A stretch of DNA of 64,000 nt. Source: Absidia repens (Eukaryota; Mucoromycota; Mucoromycetes; Mucorales; Cunninghamellaceae). Location of the stretch: positions 124,001 through 188,000 of the forward strand of contig MCGE01000008.1 of the NCBI GenBank assembly GCA_002105175.1, read 5' to 3'. Each line of letters starts with the position of its first letter. Within the stretch, counting starts at the first letter, position 1. Both the position numbers and the translations under genes were made by a program. Below are positions 25,070 to 35,560 of this stretch, piece after piece. The notes below the pieces were generated by a model, which had not been told where the DNA came from, searched no databases, and saw only the letters and a program-made list of their open reading frames with translations.

Positions 25070-25079
<10 letters not shown>
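24238..25079. other. Spacer before the repeat island
   Basis: Promoter side of the ACBD5-like gene, then AT-rich DNA with T runs at 24559-24579 and 25072-25108. No gene or repeat copy recognised. Confidence 0.5.
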
Positions 25080-25108
<29 letters not shown>

Positions 25109-25109
25109 C

Positions 25110-25680
25110 ACTGTGCCCTCCATTTTTTTCTCCATAAACGATCCAGGCTGCCGGCGGCTGCGGTTGAATTCAAACCCTGCCAAAAAAACTTTGGAGTAAC
25201 TATGTTTTTATCTATTGAATTACAAAGTTTGAGGTACGTCAACCCATTTGGCTTTACAGCCTGCAAAATCCAATTAACCTGCAATATACTCTTCTTCGCT
25301 TTATATAAAACGAACTACGAAACCGTTCAACTTCAAATTTTCCATGCATCTTTAGAAATATTATACAATCATTTTTTGTCACCAAACAAACCATCCATCT
25401 CTCATACAATCAATTGTACAATGCTCTTAAGTTTACGCCTATAAGCTCACAGCTAAAAGCCTACAGCCATAATAACCGCCTCTACGCTATAGCCATAGCC
25501 CGCCATCCAAACACACATTTTTACTTGGACATCAAAGTTCACTTGGCCTCCTCACCATTTTACCTTTGTTTCTTCCAATATCCCCCTTACTCACCCCAAA
25601 AAGTGCCAGCCACACCGCTAAAAATTCAATAAATCCGGAATATCTCGACTGCGGAGCCTGCTAAAAATTTTTTACTCGAA
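25110..25680 (-). repeat. Partial inverted copy of the 1.15-kb unclassified unit
   Basis: Reverse complement of about 27285-27790: GATCCAGGCTGCCGGCGGC (25141), GCTTTACAGCCTGCAAAATC, AATTTTCCATGCATCTTTAG, AGTTTACGCCTATAAGCTC, ACTTGGACATCAAAG and the end CTCGACTGCGGAGCC. Only one end of the unit is present. Confidence 0.8.
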
Positions 25681-25732
25681 ATAAATTAGACATTATTATT
25701 TATACAGTATTGTTATATTATTAAATGGTATA

Positions 25733-25953
25733 GGACTTGTTATTAAGTATTGTGAAACTTTTGGATCATTCTTTATTTCTATTCAAATGTATTGTCTTAT
25801 TTATACTGATGTGATCGTATGTGGGCATGTAAAAAAAGGGGTGATGAATATGATAGGAATTTGTGTAGTGGGTGATTCGGGGTCTGAATTACGTATTATG
25901 GAATGATCGCATATGCAAGAACCAAGGTATAGGAATAAGTGTATGGATAAATA

Positions 25954-25992
<39 letters not shown>

Positions 25993-26036
25993 AGATATAT
26001 GGAAGATGGAATGATAGGTGAATGTGTTGGTATTGA
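25733..26036. repeat. Inverted repeat arm, left (partner at 40415-40695)
   Basis: GGACTTGTTATTAAGTATTG, GGGGTGATGAATATGATAGG and GATTCGGGGTCTGAATTA recur as reverse complement at 40415-40695. Contains a TA run at 25959-25988. It runs directly into LTR-like sequence at 26040. Confidence 0.8.
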
Positions 26037-26039
26037 AAT

Positions 26040-26348
26040 GGTTATAAAAATAAGGGACAAAAGTAAAATAAGTGATACAATTGATATGGTTTCATTTAAT
26101 TGATAAAATGTCAAGACTTTTTATAATAAAATGAAGATATTTGTGGCTGTGGATGGAGCATAATAATGGTATATTTGAGACTACGGATAATTGAGGCTGT
26201 GTGCTATCTGATGTGTTGAATGACAAGTGTGAGAATAAGTGGGTTATTCAGGGGTAAAAAATAGAATGAAGAGATAAGGCGGATATACAAATGATGATGG
26301 TATAAATACTTGATGTAAATATTGCTAATCAGGAACAGGAATACGACA
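26040..26348 (-). repeat. Diverged LTR fragment of the Ty3/Gypsy family
   Basis: Shares AAGTGATACAATTGATATGG with the 32.7-kb LTR at one end and GCTAATCAGGAACAGGAATACGACA-like sequence at the other (26324-26348); the middle differs. No internal retroelement sequence is attached, so it is an old solo LTR of a related subfamily. Confidence 0.7.
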
Positions 26349-29300
26349 GGTATACAACAGGCGTAAACTTTAGAGCATTCTACAATTCTAATTGCATGAG
26401 ACATCGATGGTTGGTTTGGCAGGAAAAAATAATTGTATAATTGTTCTGAAGATGCATGGAAAATTTGAAGTTGAACGGTTTCGTGGTTCGTTTATATAAA
26501 GCGAAGAAGAAAATATTTCACGTTAACTCGATTTTGCAGCCTGTAAAGCCTGCCAGCTATCTGAGAAGCTCCAGATGGGTTGACGCACCTCCATATCTTT
26601 TTGATAGTGTGTGAATTCAACCGCCGCTGCCGGGAAGGGGCACAAAAAAAAATCGAAATCAACGGGAATGAGCCAACATCTTTTCACTGTTTTGGGCTCG
26701 TTGTGGACCTGGTGGCCTTGGCTTTTTGTTAAAACTAGTTTAGAAGGGGTTTAAAAAGGGATTGCAAGAAACATGGGGAAACCCTTTCATTTTGGTTGTA
26801 GGATCTTGGGGAATGTCTTGACTAGCTTAGTACATGTATGTCACTTTTCTTCAGTAAAACATATCTCTGCTTCAATAAAACTTGTCTTTGTTTGAAAAAA
26901 ATGTGTATTTGCTTCAATGATGTGCGTTTAAGCTTCATTAGAAGGTTGGAGATCCCTTTTAGAGATCCCTTTTTTTTATTTGACATCGTTCCTCCTTTTA
27001 CACCATTCATCTAGACTAGCACCTCTCTCAGCTACTATTAGCGTCCCCTATTTTTACATCTTCTTTCCTTCTAGTATAGTATTGACTACAGTATCATGAT
27101 TCAATAAAAGCTTTTTTTATTTTGCAATGAACAATGGATGGCAAAGCTATACTACTGTGACAGGCTATTGTACATACTATTCTATTGTGGTAGACTATTC
27201 TATATACTAATCTATTGCGGTAGACTATTCTGCATATTACTCTTTTATTGGTTTGGAAAGCCTATAGCGAAATTACTACTTTTGGAAGGCTCCGCGGTCG
27301 AGATATTCCGGATTTATTGAATTTTTAGGGGTGTGGCGGGCAGTTTTTGGGGTGAGTAAGGGGGATATTGAAAGAAACAAAGGTAAAATGGTGAGGAGGC
27401 GAATGTTGGTAGAGGGGGGACGGTTCCAAGTGAATTTTGATGTCCAAGTAAAAATGTGTGTTTGAATGGCGGGCTATGGCTATAGCGTAAAGGCGATTAT
27501 TATGGCCGTAGGCTTTTAGCTATGAGCTTATAGGCGTAAACTTACGAGCATTGTACAATTGATTGTATGAGAGATGGATGGTTTGTTTGGTGACAAAAAT
27601 TGATTGTATAATATTTCTAAAGATGCATGGAAAATTTGAAGTTGAACGGTTTCGTAGTTAGTTTTATATAAAGCGAAGAAGAAAATATTGCAGGTTAACT
27701 CGATTTCGCAGGCTGTAAAGCCAGATGGGTGTGAATTCAACCGCCGCCGCCGGCAGCCTGGATTGTTGATCGAGAAAAAAAAATGGGAGCGCAAATCCAA
27801 AAAAAAAAAAGACAAGTCAACGGGAATGAGCCAACATCTGTTCACTGTTTTTGGCTCATTGTGGACCTGGTGGCTTTGGCTTTCTGTTTAGAAATAGTTT
27901 AGAAGGGTTTTAGAAAAGGGATTTCAAGAAGCATGGGGAAACCCTTTCATTTTGATTGTAGAATCTTCGGGAAATGTCTTGATTAGCTTAGTACACGTAT
28001 ATGTCTCTGCTTCATTAAACCTTGTCTTTGTTTGAAATAAATGTTTGTTTAAGCTTCATTAGAAGTTTGGAGATCCTCTTTTATAGAGATCCCTTTTAGA
28101 AATCCCTTTTTTATCGTACATCGTTCCTTCTTCTACACCATTCATCAAGTTTAGCATCTCTCTCAGCTACTATTAGCGGCCCCCTATTTTTACATCTTCT
28201 TTCCTATTAGTATAGTATTGACTACGTATCATTATTCAACAAAAGCTTTTTTATTTTGCAATGAACAATGGAATGGCAAAGCTATTCTACTGTGACAGGC
28301 TATTGTACATACTATTCTACTGTGATAGGCTATTCTATTGCGGTACACTGTCTGTGTTTGATGGGGGTTTTATTATTATTATTTATTTATTGGTTTGGAA
28401 AGCCTATAGCAGGTATTACTACTTTTGGAAGGCTCCCCAGCGCTTTTTTAGCGGATTTCTATGTTTTTTTAGCGGTATGGAGGGGTATTTCTGTGTGTGT
28501 ATAGGGATATTGGATGGGAAAAAAAAATGGTATGAGTAGAAGGAGTATGTGACTAGAAAGCGGATCCAAGCAAACGTGGATGTCCAAGTATGTGTGTGGT
28601 TGAATGGTGGGCAATAATGTAGAGGCGGTTATTATGGCTGTAGGCTTTAGCTGTGAGCTTATAGGCGTAAACTTTAGAGCATTGTGCAATTAATTGTATG
28701 AGAGATGGATGGTTGGTTTGGTGGCAAAAAATGATTGTATAATATTTCTAAAGATGCATGGAAAATTTGAAGTTGAACGGTTTCGTAGTTCGTTTTATAT
28801 AAAGCGAAGAAGAGTATATTGCAGGTTAATTGGATTTTGCAGGCTGTAAAGCCAGATGGGTGTGAATTCAACCGCCGCCGCCGGCAGCCTGGATTGTTGA
28901 TCCAAAAAAAAAAATGGGAGCGCAAATCCAAAAAAAAAAAGACAAGTCAAATGGGAATGAGCCAACATCTGTTCACTGTTTTTGGCTCATTGTGGACCTG
29001 GTGGCCTCGGCTTTCTGTTAGAAATAGTTTAGAAGGGTTTTAGAAAAGGGATTGCAAGAGACATGGGGAAACCCTTTCATTTTGATTGTAGAATCTTCGG
29101 GAAATGTCTTGATTAGCTTAGTACATGTATATGTCTCTTTTCTTCAATAAAACATATATCTGCTTCCTTAAACCTTGTCTTTGTTTGAAATAAATGTTTG
29201 TTTAAGCTTCATTAGAAGTTTGGAGATCGCCATTTATAGAGATCCCTTTTAGAAATCCCTTTTAGAGATCCCTTTTTTTTATTTTGACATCGTTCCTTCT

Positions 29301-29790
29301 TCTACACCATTCATTTAGACTAGCACCTCCTTCAACTACTATTAGCCGCCTCCATTTATATCTTCTTTCCTTTTAGTATAGTATTGACTATTATGATTCT
29401 ATAAAAGCTTCTTCATTTTGCAATGAACAATGGATGGCAAAGCCATTCTACTGTGGTAGACTAATCTGCATACTAATAAACATACTATTATACTGTTCTA
29501 CATACTATTCGTGTTTGGTAGCGTATCCCTATAGTGTGGTGATCTATTTTCCAAACCAATTTCGTACGGTAAATGCCTCTACATGCTATAATGTTGTAAG
29601 CAATACTGAAGCATAGAGGTTTGTTATTATGACTGTAGGCTTTCCCTCCTTTGTTTTTGTTTGTTGACAGGCCTCCCGATTTTTTGTGAACGGGATTGAA
29701 AATCGAAGCCCGCTCCGTCTGAATTATTTTTCAAGCGGCATCCCCAATTTTCTCTTTCTCTTTCTCTTTCTCTTTCACTTTCTCTTTCTT
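26349..29790 (+). repeat. Three tandem copies of an unclassified unit of about 1.15 kb
   Basis: The marker CAATGAACAATGG recurs at about 27125, 28259 and 29420, so the period is about 1.13-1.16 kb. Each unit runs: GGCTCC boundary, TTTAGCGG or ATTTTTAGGG, TGGATGTCCAAGTA, AGGCGTAAACTT, ATGCATGGAAAATTTGAAG, a GC-rich patch GCCGCCGCCGGCAGCCTGG, GAGCCAACATCTG, the core GGGGAAACCCTTTCATTTTG (26775, 27935, 29065), AATAAAAC, short GATCCCTTTTAGA repeats, then TTCTACTGTG-type degenerate repeats. The first copy is truncated on its left by the LTR fragment. No open frame of coding quality is present, so it is non-autonomous if mobile. Confidence 0.85.
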
Positions 29791-29792
29791 TC

Positions 29793-30250
29793 TGTCGTAT
29801 TCCTGGTTCCTGATTAGCAATATTTACAGTATGTCAAAATATCTATATCATCATCGTTTGTCATCATCCACACGTATCAAGCACGCGGTTACCCATTGCG
29901 TCCCAACAATTCTACCTTGTCACTCTCCAGCGTATCCTTATACTGGCTATGTTTCACTTGGTCTACAATCAAGATCAAAGATTAATCATCTACCTATTCC
30001 ATAATACATTATTTTATTCCCTCATCTTGAACTCTACCAATAATCCATTATGATCTACAATCATCTATCATCATAAATTTATTATTCCAACATCCGCTTC
30101 CCCTAACTTTTACTACAAAAACCCACTGTCATTTTATTCAATAAAAACCATATCAATTGTATCACTTATTTTAATATCGTCTTATTTTATAACAAACATT
30201 TTAATTGTATCACTTGTTTACTTTTGTCCCTTATTATTACAACAATTTCA
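29793..30250 (+). repeat. Solo LTR, diverged
   Basis: Begins TGTCGTATTCCTGGTTCCTG like the 406-bp LTRs and ends TTTCA at 30250. It is longer because the end section TAATTGTATCACTT is partly duplicated. Flanking pentamers (CTTTC and GGCTC) do not match, so no target duplication is left. Confidence 0.8.
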
Positions 30251-30599
30251 GGCTCCCAATCTTGTAGCCATGAAATATGTTTTGAAAATTGTCTAAATAA
30301 AATTTTATATTGATAAAATGATAGAGAATACTCACAAGACCATTTCTACCAATACTGTTTTTCTCTCGCCTTTTTGCTTCCTTCCTCATCGCAACAATTC
30401 TCAACATTCAACTTTGGATCAGTAGAATTGTATACATTAGAATACCTCATTCTTCATTCATGAATAAAATCTTTTTTATTGAAACATCGCTAAACTTAAG
30501 TCACTAAACTAAAGGGAGGGGAATGAAGGGATCTCGGGAGTAGTCGAGGATCTTGAGGGATGTCGCGAAAAAAAGAGAGAGATAGTTCCTTTTCCAAAA

Positions 30600-31080
30600 A
30601 AATACCTGCCACACAACCCCTTCCCACAAAAAAATACCCCGCACAACCCGCCCCAAAAAAGACCTCCCCCATACACCCCCAAAATAATGCCTCCCCCATA
30701 CACCCCCAAAAAAAGACCTCCCCCCATACACCCCCAAAAAAGATCTCCCCCATACACCCCCAAAAAAGACCTCCCCCATACACCCCCAAAATAATGCCTC
30801 CCCCATACACCCCCAAAAAAGATCTCCCCCCATACACCCCCAAAAAAGATCTCCCCCCATACACCCCCCAAAAAGATCTCCCCCCATACACCCCCAAAAA
30901 AGACCTCCCCCCATACACCCCCAAAAAGATCTCCCCCCATACACCCCCAAAATAGATCTCCCCCCATACACCCCCCAAAAAGATCTCCCCCATACACCCC
31001 CAAAAAAGGCCTCCCCCATCACCCCTCAAAAAAAGTACCTCTCCCACTACCCCCATAACCCCCAAAAAAATACCGCCCGA
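30600..31080. repeat. C-rich/G-rich minisatellite, period about 26 bp
   Basis: CATACACCCC occurs 13 times between 30669 and 31005, separated by A runs and GACCTCCCC or GATCTCCCC, with degenerate units on both sides. Two unit types alternate, one with AAAATAATGCC. The minus strand has GGGGGTGTATGGGGG in every unit. Long frames in several phases (such as GVYGG repeats) are by-products of the repeat. Confidence 0.95.
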
Positions 31081-31172
31081 AAAAGTCTGGCTTATTTGAG
31101 CCAAAGCCAAAATCAGTAGCTTTAACAAATTAAAAGGCCTGAAGAAGGAATGATGTATAAAAAAGGGATCAT

Positions 31173-31535
31173 TGTCGTATTTGTCATTTGTCATCATCCA
31201 CACATATCAGATACGCGGTTATCCATCACGACCCAACAATTGTACCTTGTCACTCTCCAGCATAACCTCACACTGGCTATGTTTCACTTGGTCTACAATC
31301 AATATCAAAGATTAATCATCCATCTCTTCCATAATACACTATTTTATTCCCCCATCTCGAACTCTACCAATAATCCATTATCATCTACAATCATCTATCA
31401 TCATAGAAATTTATTATTCCAACATCCGCTTCCCATACTTTTACTATAAAAACCCACTATCATTTTATTTAATAAAAACCATATCTGTTATATCACTTAC
31501 TTGATTGACTTTACATATACAAATTATTACAATCA
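31173..31535 (+). repeat. LTR fragment, diverged
   Basis: Starts TGTCGTATTTGTCATTTG and follows the LTR through CCCAACAATTGTACCTTG, TGGTCTACAATCAATATC and AATAAAAACCATATC, with a changed end. No target duplication found. Confidence 0.75.
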
Positions 31536-31548
31536 TTACGATGGATCT

Positions 31549-31690
31549 GTAAGAGTGATTTCTAAGAGGGATTTCTCAGAGGGATTTCTAAGAGGGATTT
31601 CTAAGAGGGATCCGTAAGAGGGATCTCTAAGCGGGATCTCTAAGGGGGATTTCTAAGAGGGATTTTTAAGAGGGATCTCCATGAGGGATT
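31549..31690. repeat. 13-bp tandem repeat (TTTCTAAGAGGGA)
   Basis: About ten imperfect 13-bp units (TTTCTAAGAGGGA, with TCCGTAAGAGGGA and TCTCTAAGCGGGA variants). It is an expansion of a two- to three-copy motif present, in reverse, in each 1.15-kb unit (for example 29240-29275). Confidence 0.85.
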
Positions 31691-31965
31691 TGCAAACTTT
31701 TAACGACGTTTAAACACACATCATTGAAGTAAAGACAAGACAAATTGAAACAAAGACAAATTTTATTGAAGCAGAGACATGTTTTATTAAAAGAAAAAGA
31801 CAAACGAAGCTAATCACGACACCTCCGAAATCCTAGAATCAAAATAATAGGTTTTCCCCATGCTTCTTATAATCCCTTTTCTGAACCCCTTCTAAACTAG
31901 TCCTAGCAGAAAGCCAAGGTCACCAGCTCCACAACGAGCCAAAAACAGTGGAAGAAAAAATGATT
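31690..31965 (-). repeat. Partial inverted copy of the 1.15-kb unit (core section)
   Basis: Carries GTTTTATTAAAAG, a diverged core (about 31841-31861, AATAGGTTTTCCCC), CTTCTAAACTAGTCCTAG and GAGCCAAAAACAGTG in reverse order to the tandem copies. Confidence 0.75.
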
Positions 31966-31994
31966 TTTTTTAAAAAAAGTGAAAGTGTAATATT

Positions 31995-32285
31995 TGATAG
32001 AAATAATAAGAAGACGTTATAAAAATAAGTGATATAACAGATATGGTTTTTATTGAATAAAATGAGGAAGGGTTTTTATAATAAAATGGGAAAAAGAAGG
32101 CTGTGCTAGTTGTGGCTGTGGATATGGTCGAAGAATGGTAATTTGAGGCTATGGGAAGTTGGTTATCTGTAGATATAAGTATATATGCCTAAGTAGTGGA
32201 TACTCGAGGCTGTGTCTTATACCTGTATAGGAATGACAAGTGTGATAGTGTGGGAAATGATTAGTGACAGATGACAAATACGACA
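31995..32285 (-). repeat. Inverted LTR fragment, diverged
   Basis: Shows AAAAATAAGTGATATAACAG, GATATGGTTTTTATTGAATA and ends in AATACGACA at 32285. Together with 29793-30250 it forms an inverted arrangement around the minisatellite. Confidence 0.7.
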
Positions 32286-32654
32286 GAAAGAAACAGAAAG
32301 AGAGAGAGAAAATGAGGGATGCCGCTTGAAAAATAATTCAGGCTAAGCGGGCTTTGATTTTCGATCCCGTCACGAAAAAAACAAAGTCGGGAAGTCCTAC
32401 AGCCATAATGACTACCCCAACTGTATGCATCAGTATTGATTACAACATTATAGCATGTAAAAGCATTTACCGTACGAAATTGGTTTGGAAAATAGATCAT
32501 CACACTATAGGGATACGCTACCAAATTCGAATAGTATGTAGAATAGCCTATCACAGTAGAATAGTATGTACAATAGCCTGTCACAGTAGAATAGCTTTTG
32601 CCATTCCATTGTTCATTGCAAAATAAAAAAGCTTTTATTGAATAATGATACGTA
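32286..32654 (-). repeat. End of an inverted 1.15-kb unit, left of the retrotransposon
   Basis: Reverse complement of about 29395-29790: GGGATGCCGCTTGAAAAATAA, ACCGTACGAAATTGGTTTGG, CACACTATAGGGATACGCTA, TGTTCATTGCAAAATAAA. It stops at the retrotransposon target site ACGTA (32650-32654) and resumes at 38435. Confidence 0.85.
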
Positions 32655-33060
32655 TGAAATGTTTGTAAAAATAAAGACAAGAGTAAATAAGTGATACAAT
32701 TGATATGGTTTTTTATTGAATAAAATGACAGTGGGTTTTTATAGTAAAAGCTAGAGAAGCGGATGTTGTAATAATAAATTTCTATGATGATAAATGATTG
32801 TAGATGATAATGGATTATTGGTAGAGTTCGAGATGAGGGAATAAAATAGTGTATTATGGAATAGATAGATGAGTAACCTTTGATCTTGATTGTAGACCAA
32901 GTGAAACATAGCCAGTGTAAGGATATGCTGGGTAGTGACAAGGTACAATTGTTGGGACGCGATGAGTAGCCGCGTACCTGATATGTGTGGATGATGACAA
33001 ATAATGATGGTATGGATATTTTGACATAAATATTACTAATCAGGAACCAGGAATACGACA
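32655..33060 (-). repeat. 3' LTR of the retrotransposon
   Basis: 406 bp; on the plus strand starts TGAAATGTTTGTAAAAAT and ends AGGAATACGACA. Identical by eye to 38029-38434. Frames read through it are artefacts. Confidence 0.97.
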
Positions 33061-33211
33061 TAACCCTCTTCCAGGTTCTTGAGACCGCTTGTTTGAGTTA
33101 GGTATTCATGGTGTATAGAGATGGAGGAATGAAGAAAGGAAGGAAGAAAGGAAAAATAGTATGCATTTTTTTTTTTTTTTTTTTTTTTTCTTTGCGCCTT
33201 CTGGCGGAAGT

Positions 33212-35560
33212 TTAATTTCGTCTTTTGTTTGACTTGTATTTTTGGTCGGCATACTTTTTTCTTTTCTGTGGCGGCATTTGTTTATTTAGCGCTTCTTCAC
33301 TTTTTTTTATGTTTTCTCTATTTTCCCAGTATTTGTCTATAGCATCCTGTGCGTTGATATCCTGTGCTTTTACCCATTGGTTATGTTCATCTGAATAACC
33401 TTTCCAGCGTACCATGTATTGACGATGTCTGGGTGTACCCTTGTGATCTACTATGTCTTTGACTTCATATACTTCAGCATCGACGTTGCTTTCATCTTGC
33501 GAAATTGCCTTCAACTCAGATGGTACATAGTTTCGTGATGTTAGGTCGCCAGCCATGTCTTTTAGAAGGTAATTACCTTGTGTTGTTTTTTGCATGACTT
33601 CATATGGACCGTCATATACGGGTGCTAATTTATTTGCTCTTGTAGGTAGCTTCACCACGACGTAACTGCCGATTGGAAAGTCTACGATTCTATGCGTTCT
33701 GTCAAAGACGTCCTTTTGATTTTGTACAGCATTATCAGTCTTTTCTCGAATGGCTGGAAACACTATATTGGCCATGTAGTCGAGACGTTCTATTAACTCA
33801 TCGTATGTCATTGGTCTTTTGATGGTGTTATCGGCGTGGTCTTTTGTAAGTACATATGGCGTAGTCATGTGTCTGGCGAACATGAGTGTGAAGGGTGGTG
33901 TTTGAAGGCGTGGTGAAACCTTGTGATTTATAGCTAACTGTACATTTGGTACGTACCAATCCCAATCTTTTCTAGTGCCTTGTTTTTCTTTGTTTAACAA
34001 TTGTTTGGCTGTTTGTACGTATCTTTCAGCAAGTCCATTGCCTCTTGGATGATATGGTGTGGAAAATCGACGATCAATTCCCATAGCTTTATGCAACTTT
34101 TCGAAGAACTGATTCTTGAATTCGGTACCATTATCCGATTGTATGATGCTAGGATAGCCAAAGTCACCGAATACCTGGATGAGTGTATGTATGATGGTGT
34201 CAGATTTTTTATCAGGTAATGCTCTGAGTATAACGAAGCGTGTGCAAACATCTACCATGACTAACAGATATGTATTTCCTTTTAGTGAAACTGTAAAGGG
34301 TCCTGTCAAGTCGATTGACCAATGTTCACCTGGTAAGTAGGCGTATATTGGACGAAGTGGATTGTATCCTTTCTTTGCGATGTTGTATTGCTGGCAAGCG
34401 GTGCATTGTTGGACGATTTCTAATGCTTCTTTCTTTAGGTTTGTCCAACTCAATCCTTCATTGTGTGCTGCCTTTACGATAGCTTCTGCTCCGAAGTGTC
34501 CAAATTTGTGTATTCTTTGCAGGATCGACTTCTGTTCTTCAAGTGGAGGTGTGAAATAGTCATCCATCATTGACTGTATAGCGCGAATGTGGTGATTCGA
34601 TCTGACTACGCTATGTGGAACTCTTTGGTTGCTGGAACCGTTGGACGTTACCCTTGATGTACTATTTTTATTTTTGTATTGCGGTGCAAGCTTACCCCCC
34701 GGGATCTCTTTGAACGGTGTTGCCAGACGTGAAAGGAGATCAGGAAAGATATTCAAGTCGCCAGGCTTATGGATGATAGTGAACGAATAGTCCAGAATGG
34801 TATCCAGCCAGTTGATCATCATTGGTGAAGCTTGTTTTTGGGTATGAATGTAAGTAAGTGCACGATGGTCCGTGTAGAGTGTGAATGGAGTGCCCCATAG
34901 ATATTTATGGAATTTTTTGAGGGCGAAAACGATTGCTAATAATTCCCTTTTATTTGTGCTGTAGTTACGTTCCGATGGCGACAGTGATCGTGCCATGTAT
35001 CCGAGGAAACGTTCCTTGCCGTTAATGATTTGGTATAAGGCAGCACCTATTCCGTAATTGGATGCATCTGTGGCAACGTAGAATGGTTGGTCTGGATCAG
35101 GGAAGTGCAAAAGTGTATTACTTTGTAATTGTTGTTTAATCATGTGGAAATGTTGATCATGAACTGATGTCCATTCTTTTTCTGTGATAGCATCAGCATA
35201 GCGCAAAGCATCCAATGGTGCGGTCAAGGCAGCGACATTAGGAAGATGGCTACGGAAATAGTTGACGATACCAAGAAATTGCTGAACACCTTTACCAGAT
35301 GTCGGACGTTTCCATTCCAATACATTGCAAACCTTTCGGGGATCAAGATCATAGCCTTTGTCAGACACGCAAAAACCAAGTAGATATACTGCAGTTTGTG
35401 CCCAATGACATTTCTTTGGATTCAAGATTAGGTTGGCTTCTGTTAACCGTTCTATGGCTGTGCAGACATGTGCGATGTGCGACTTCATATCTGGGGAATA
35501 GACGACGACATCATCAACAAATGTATGGATAAACGGTAAATGCTTGAATATAGTATTCAT
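33212..35560 (-). CDS. Retrotransposon Pol, second part: RT end, RNase H, integrase, chromodomain
   Basis: Continues the polyprotein after a frameshift. Starts inside RT with the catalytic FVDDVVVYSPD, then RNase H (FYVATDASNYGIGAALY, LYTDHRALTYI). The integrase zinc domain follows (HKFGHFGAEAI with CTACQQY, HHCC type), then the DDE core (WSIDLTGPF, IQSDNGTEF, GNGLAERYVQTAK). The C-terminal chromodomain (VYEVKDIVDHKG, YMVRWKGYSDEHNQWV) marks it as a chromovirus, whose integrases are thought to target histone-marked chromatin. The listed start is only the first Met of the frame, not a true start. Confidence 0.95.
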   Translation of the reverse strand: MNTIFKHLPFIHTFVDDVVVYSPDMKSHIAHVCTAIERLTEANLILNPKKCHWAQTAVYLLGFCVSDKGYDLDPRKVCNVLEWKRPTSGKGVQQFLGIVNYFRSHLPNVAALTAPLDALRYADAITEKEWTSVHDQHFHMIKQQLQSNTLLHFPDPDQPFYVATDASNYGIGAALYQIINGKERFLGYMARSLSPSERNYSTNKRELLAIVFALKKFHKYLWGTPFTLYTDHRALTYIHTQKQASPMMINWLDTILDYSFTIIHKPGDLNIFPDLLSRLATPFKEIPGGKLAPQYKNKNSTSRVTSNGSSNQRVPHSVVRSNHHIRAIQSMMDDYFTPPLEEQKSILQRIHKFGHFGAEAIVKAAHNEGLSWTNLKKEALEIVQQCTACQQYNIAKKGYNPLRPIYAYLPGEHWSIDLTGPFTVSLKGNTYLLVMVDVCTRFVILRALPDKKSDTIIHTLIQVFGDFGYPSIIQSDNGTEFKNQFFEKLHKAMGIDRRFSTPYHPRGNGLAERYVQTAKQLLNKEKQGTRKDWDWYVPNVQLAINHKVSPRLQTPPFTLMFARHMTTPYVLTKDHADNTIKRPMTYDELIERLDYMANIVFPAIREKTDNAVQNQKDVFDRTHRIVDFPIGSYVVVKLPTRANKLAPVYDGPYEVMQKTTQGNYLLKDMAGDLTSRNYVPSELKAISQDESNVDAEVYEVKDIVDHKGTPRHRQYMVRWKGYSDEHNQWVKAQDINAQDAIDKYWENRENIKKSEEALNKQMPPQKRKKYADQKYKSNKRRN

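Noticed and set aside
26349..29790. CRISPR-like array
   Set aside because: Repeats are over 1 kb, eukaryotic context, no spacers or cas genes.
30496..31203. Long overlapping open frames encoding Gly/Val/Tyr-rich repeats (minus strand) and Pro/Lys repeats (plus strand)
   Set aside because: They are open in several phases at once because the minisatellite lacks stop codons; no start context, introns or non-repeat domain.
32261..33061. 266-codon minus-strand frame, and similar frames at 38016-38444 and 38722-39112
   Set aside because: They read through LTRs and unit ends; the same peptides recur wherever the LTR does.
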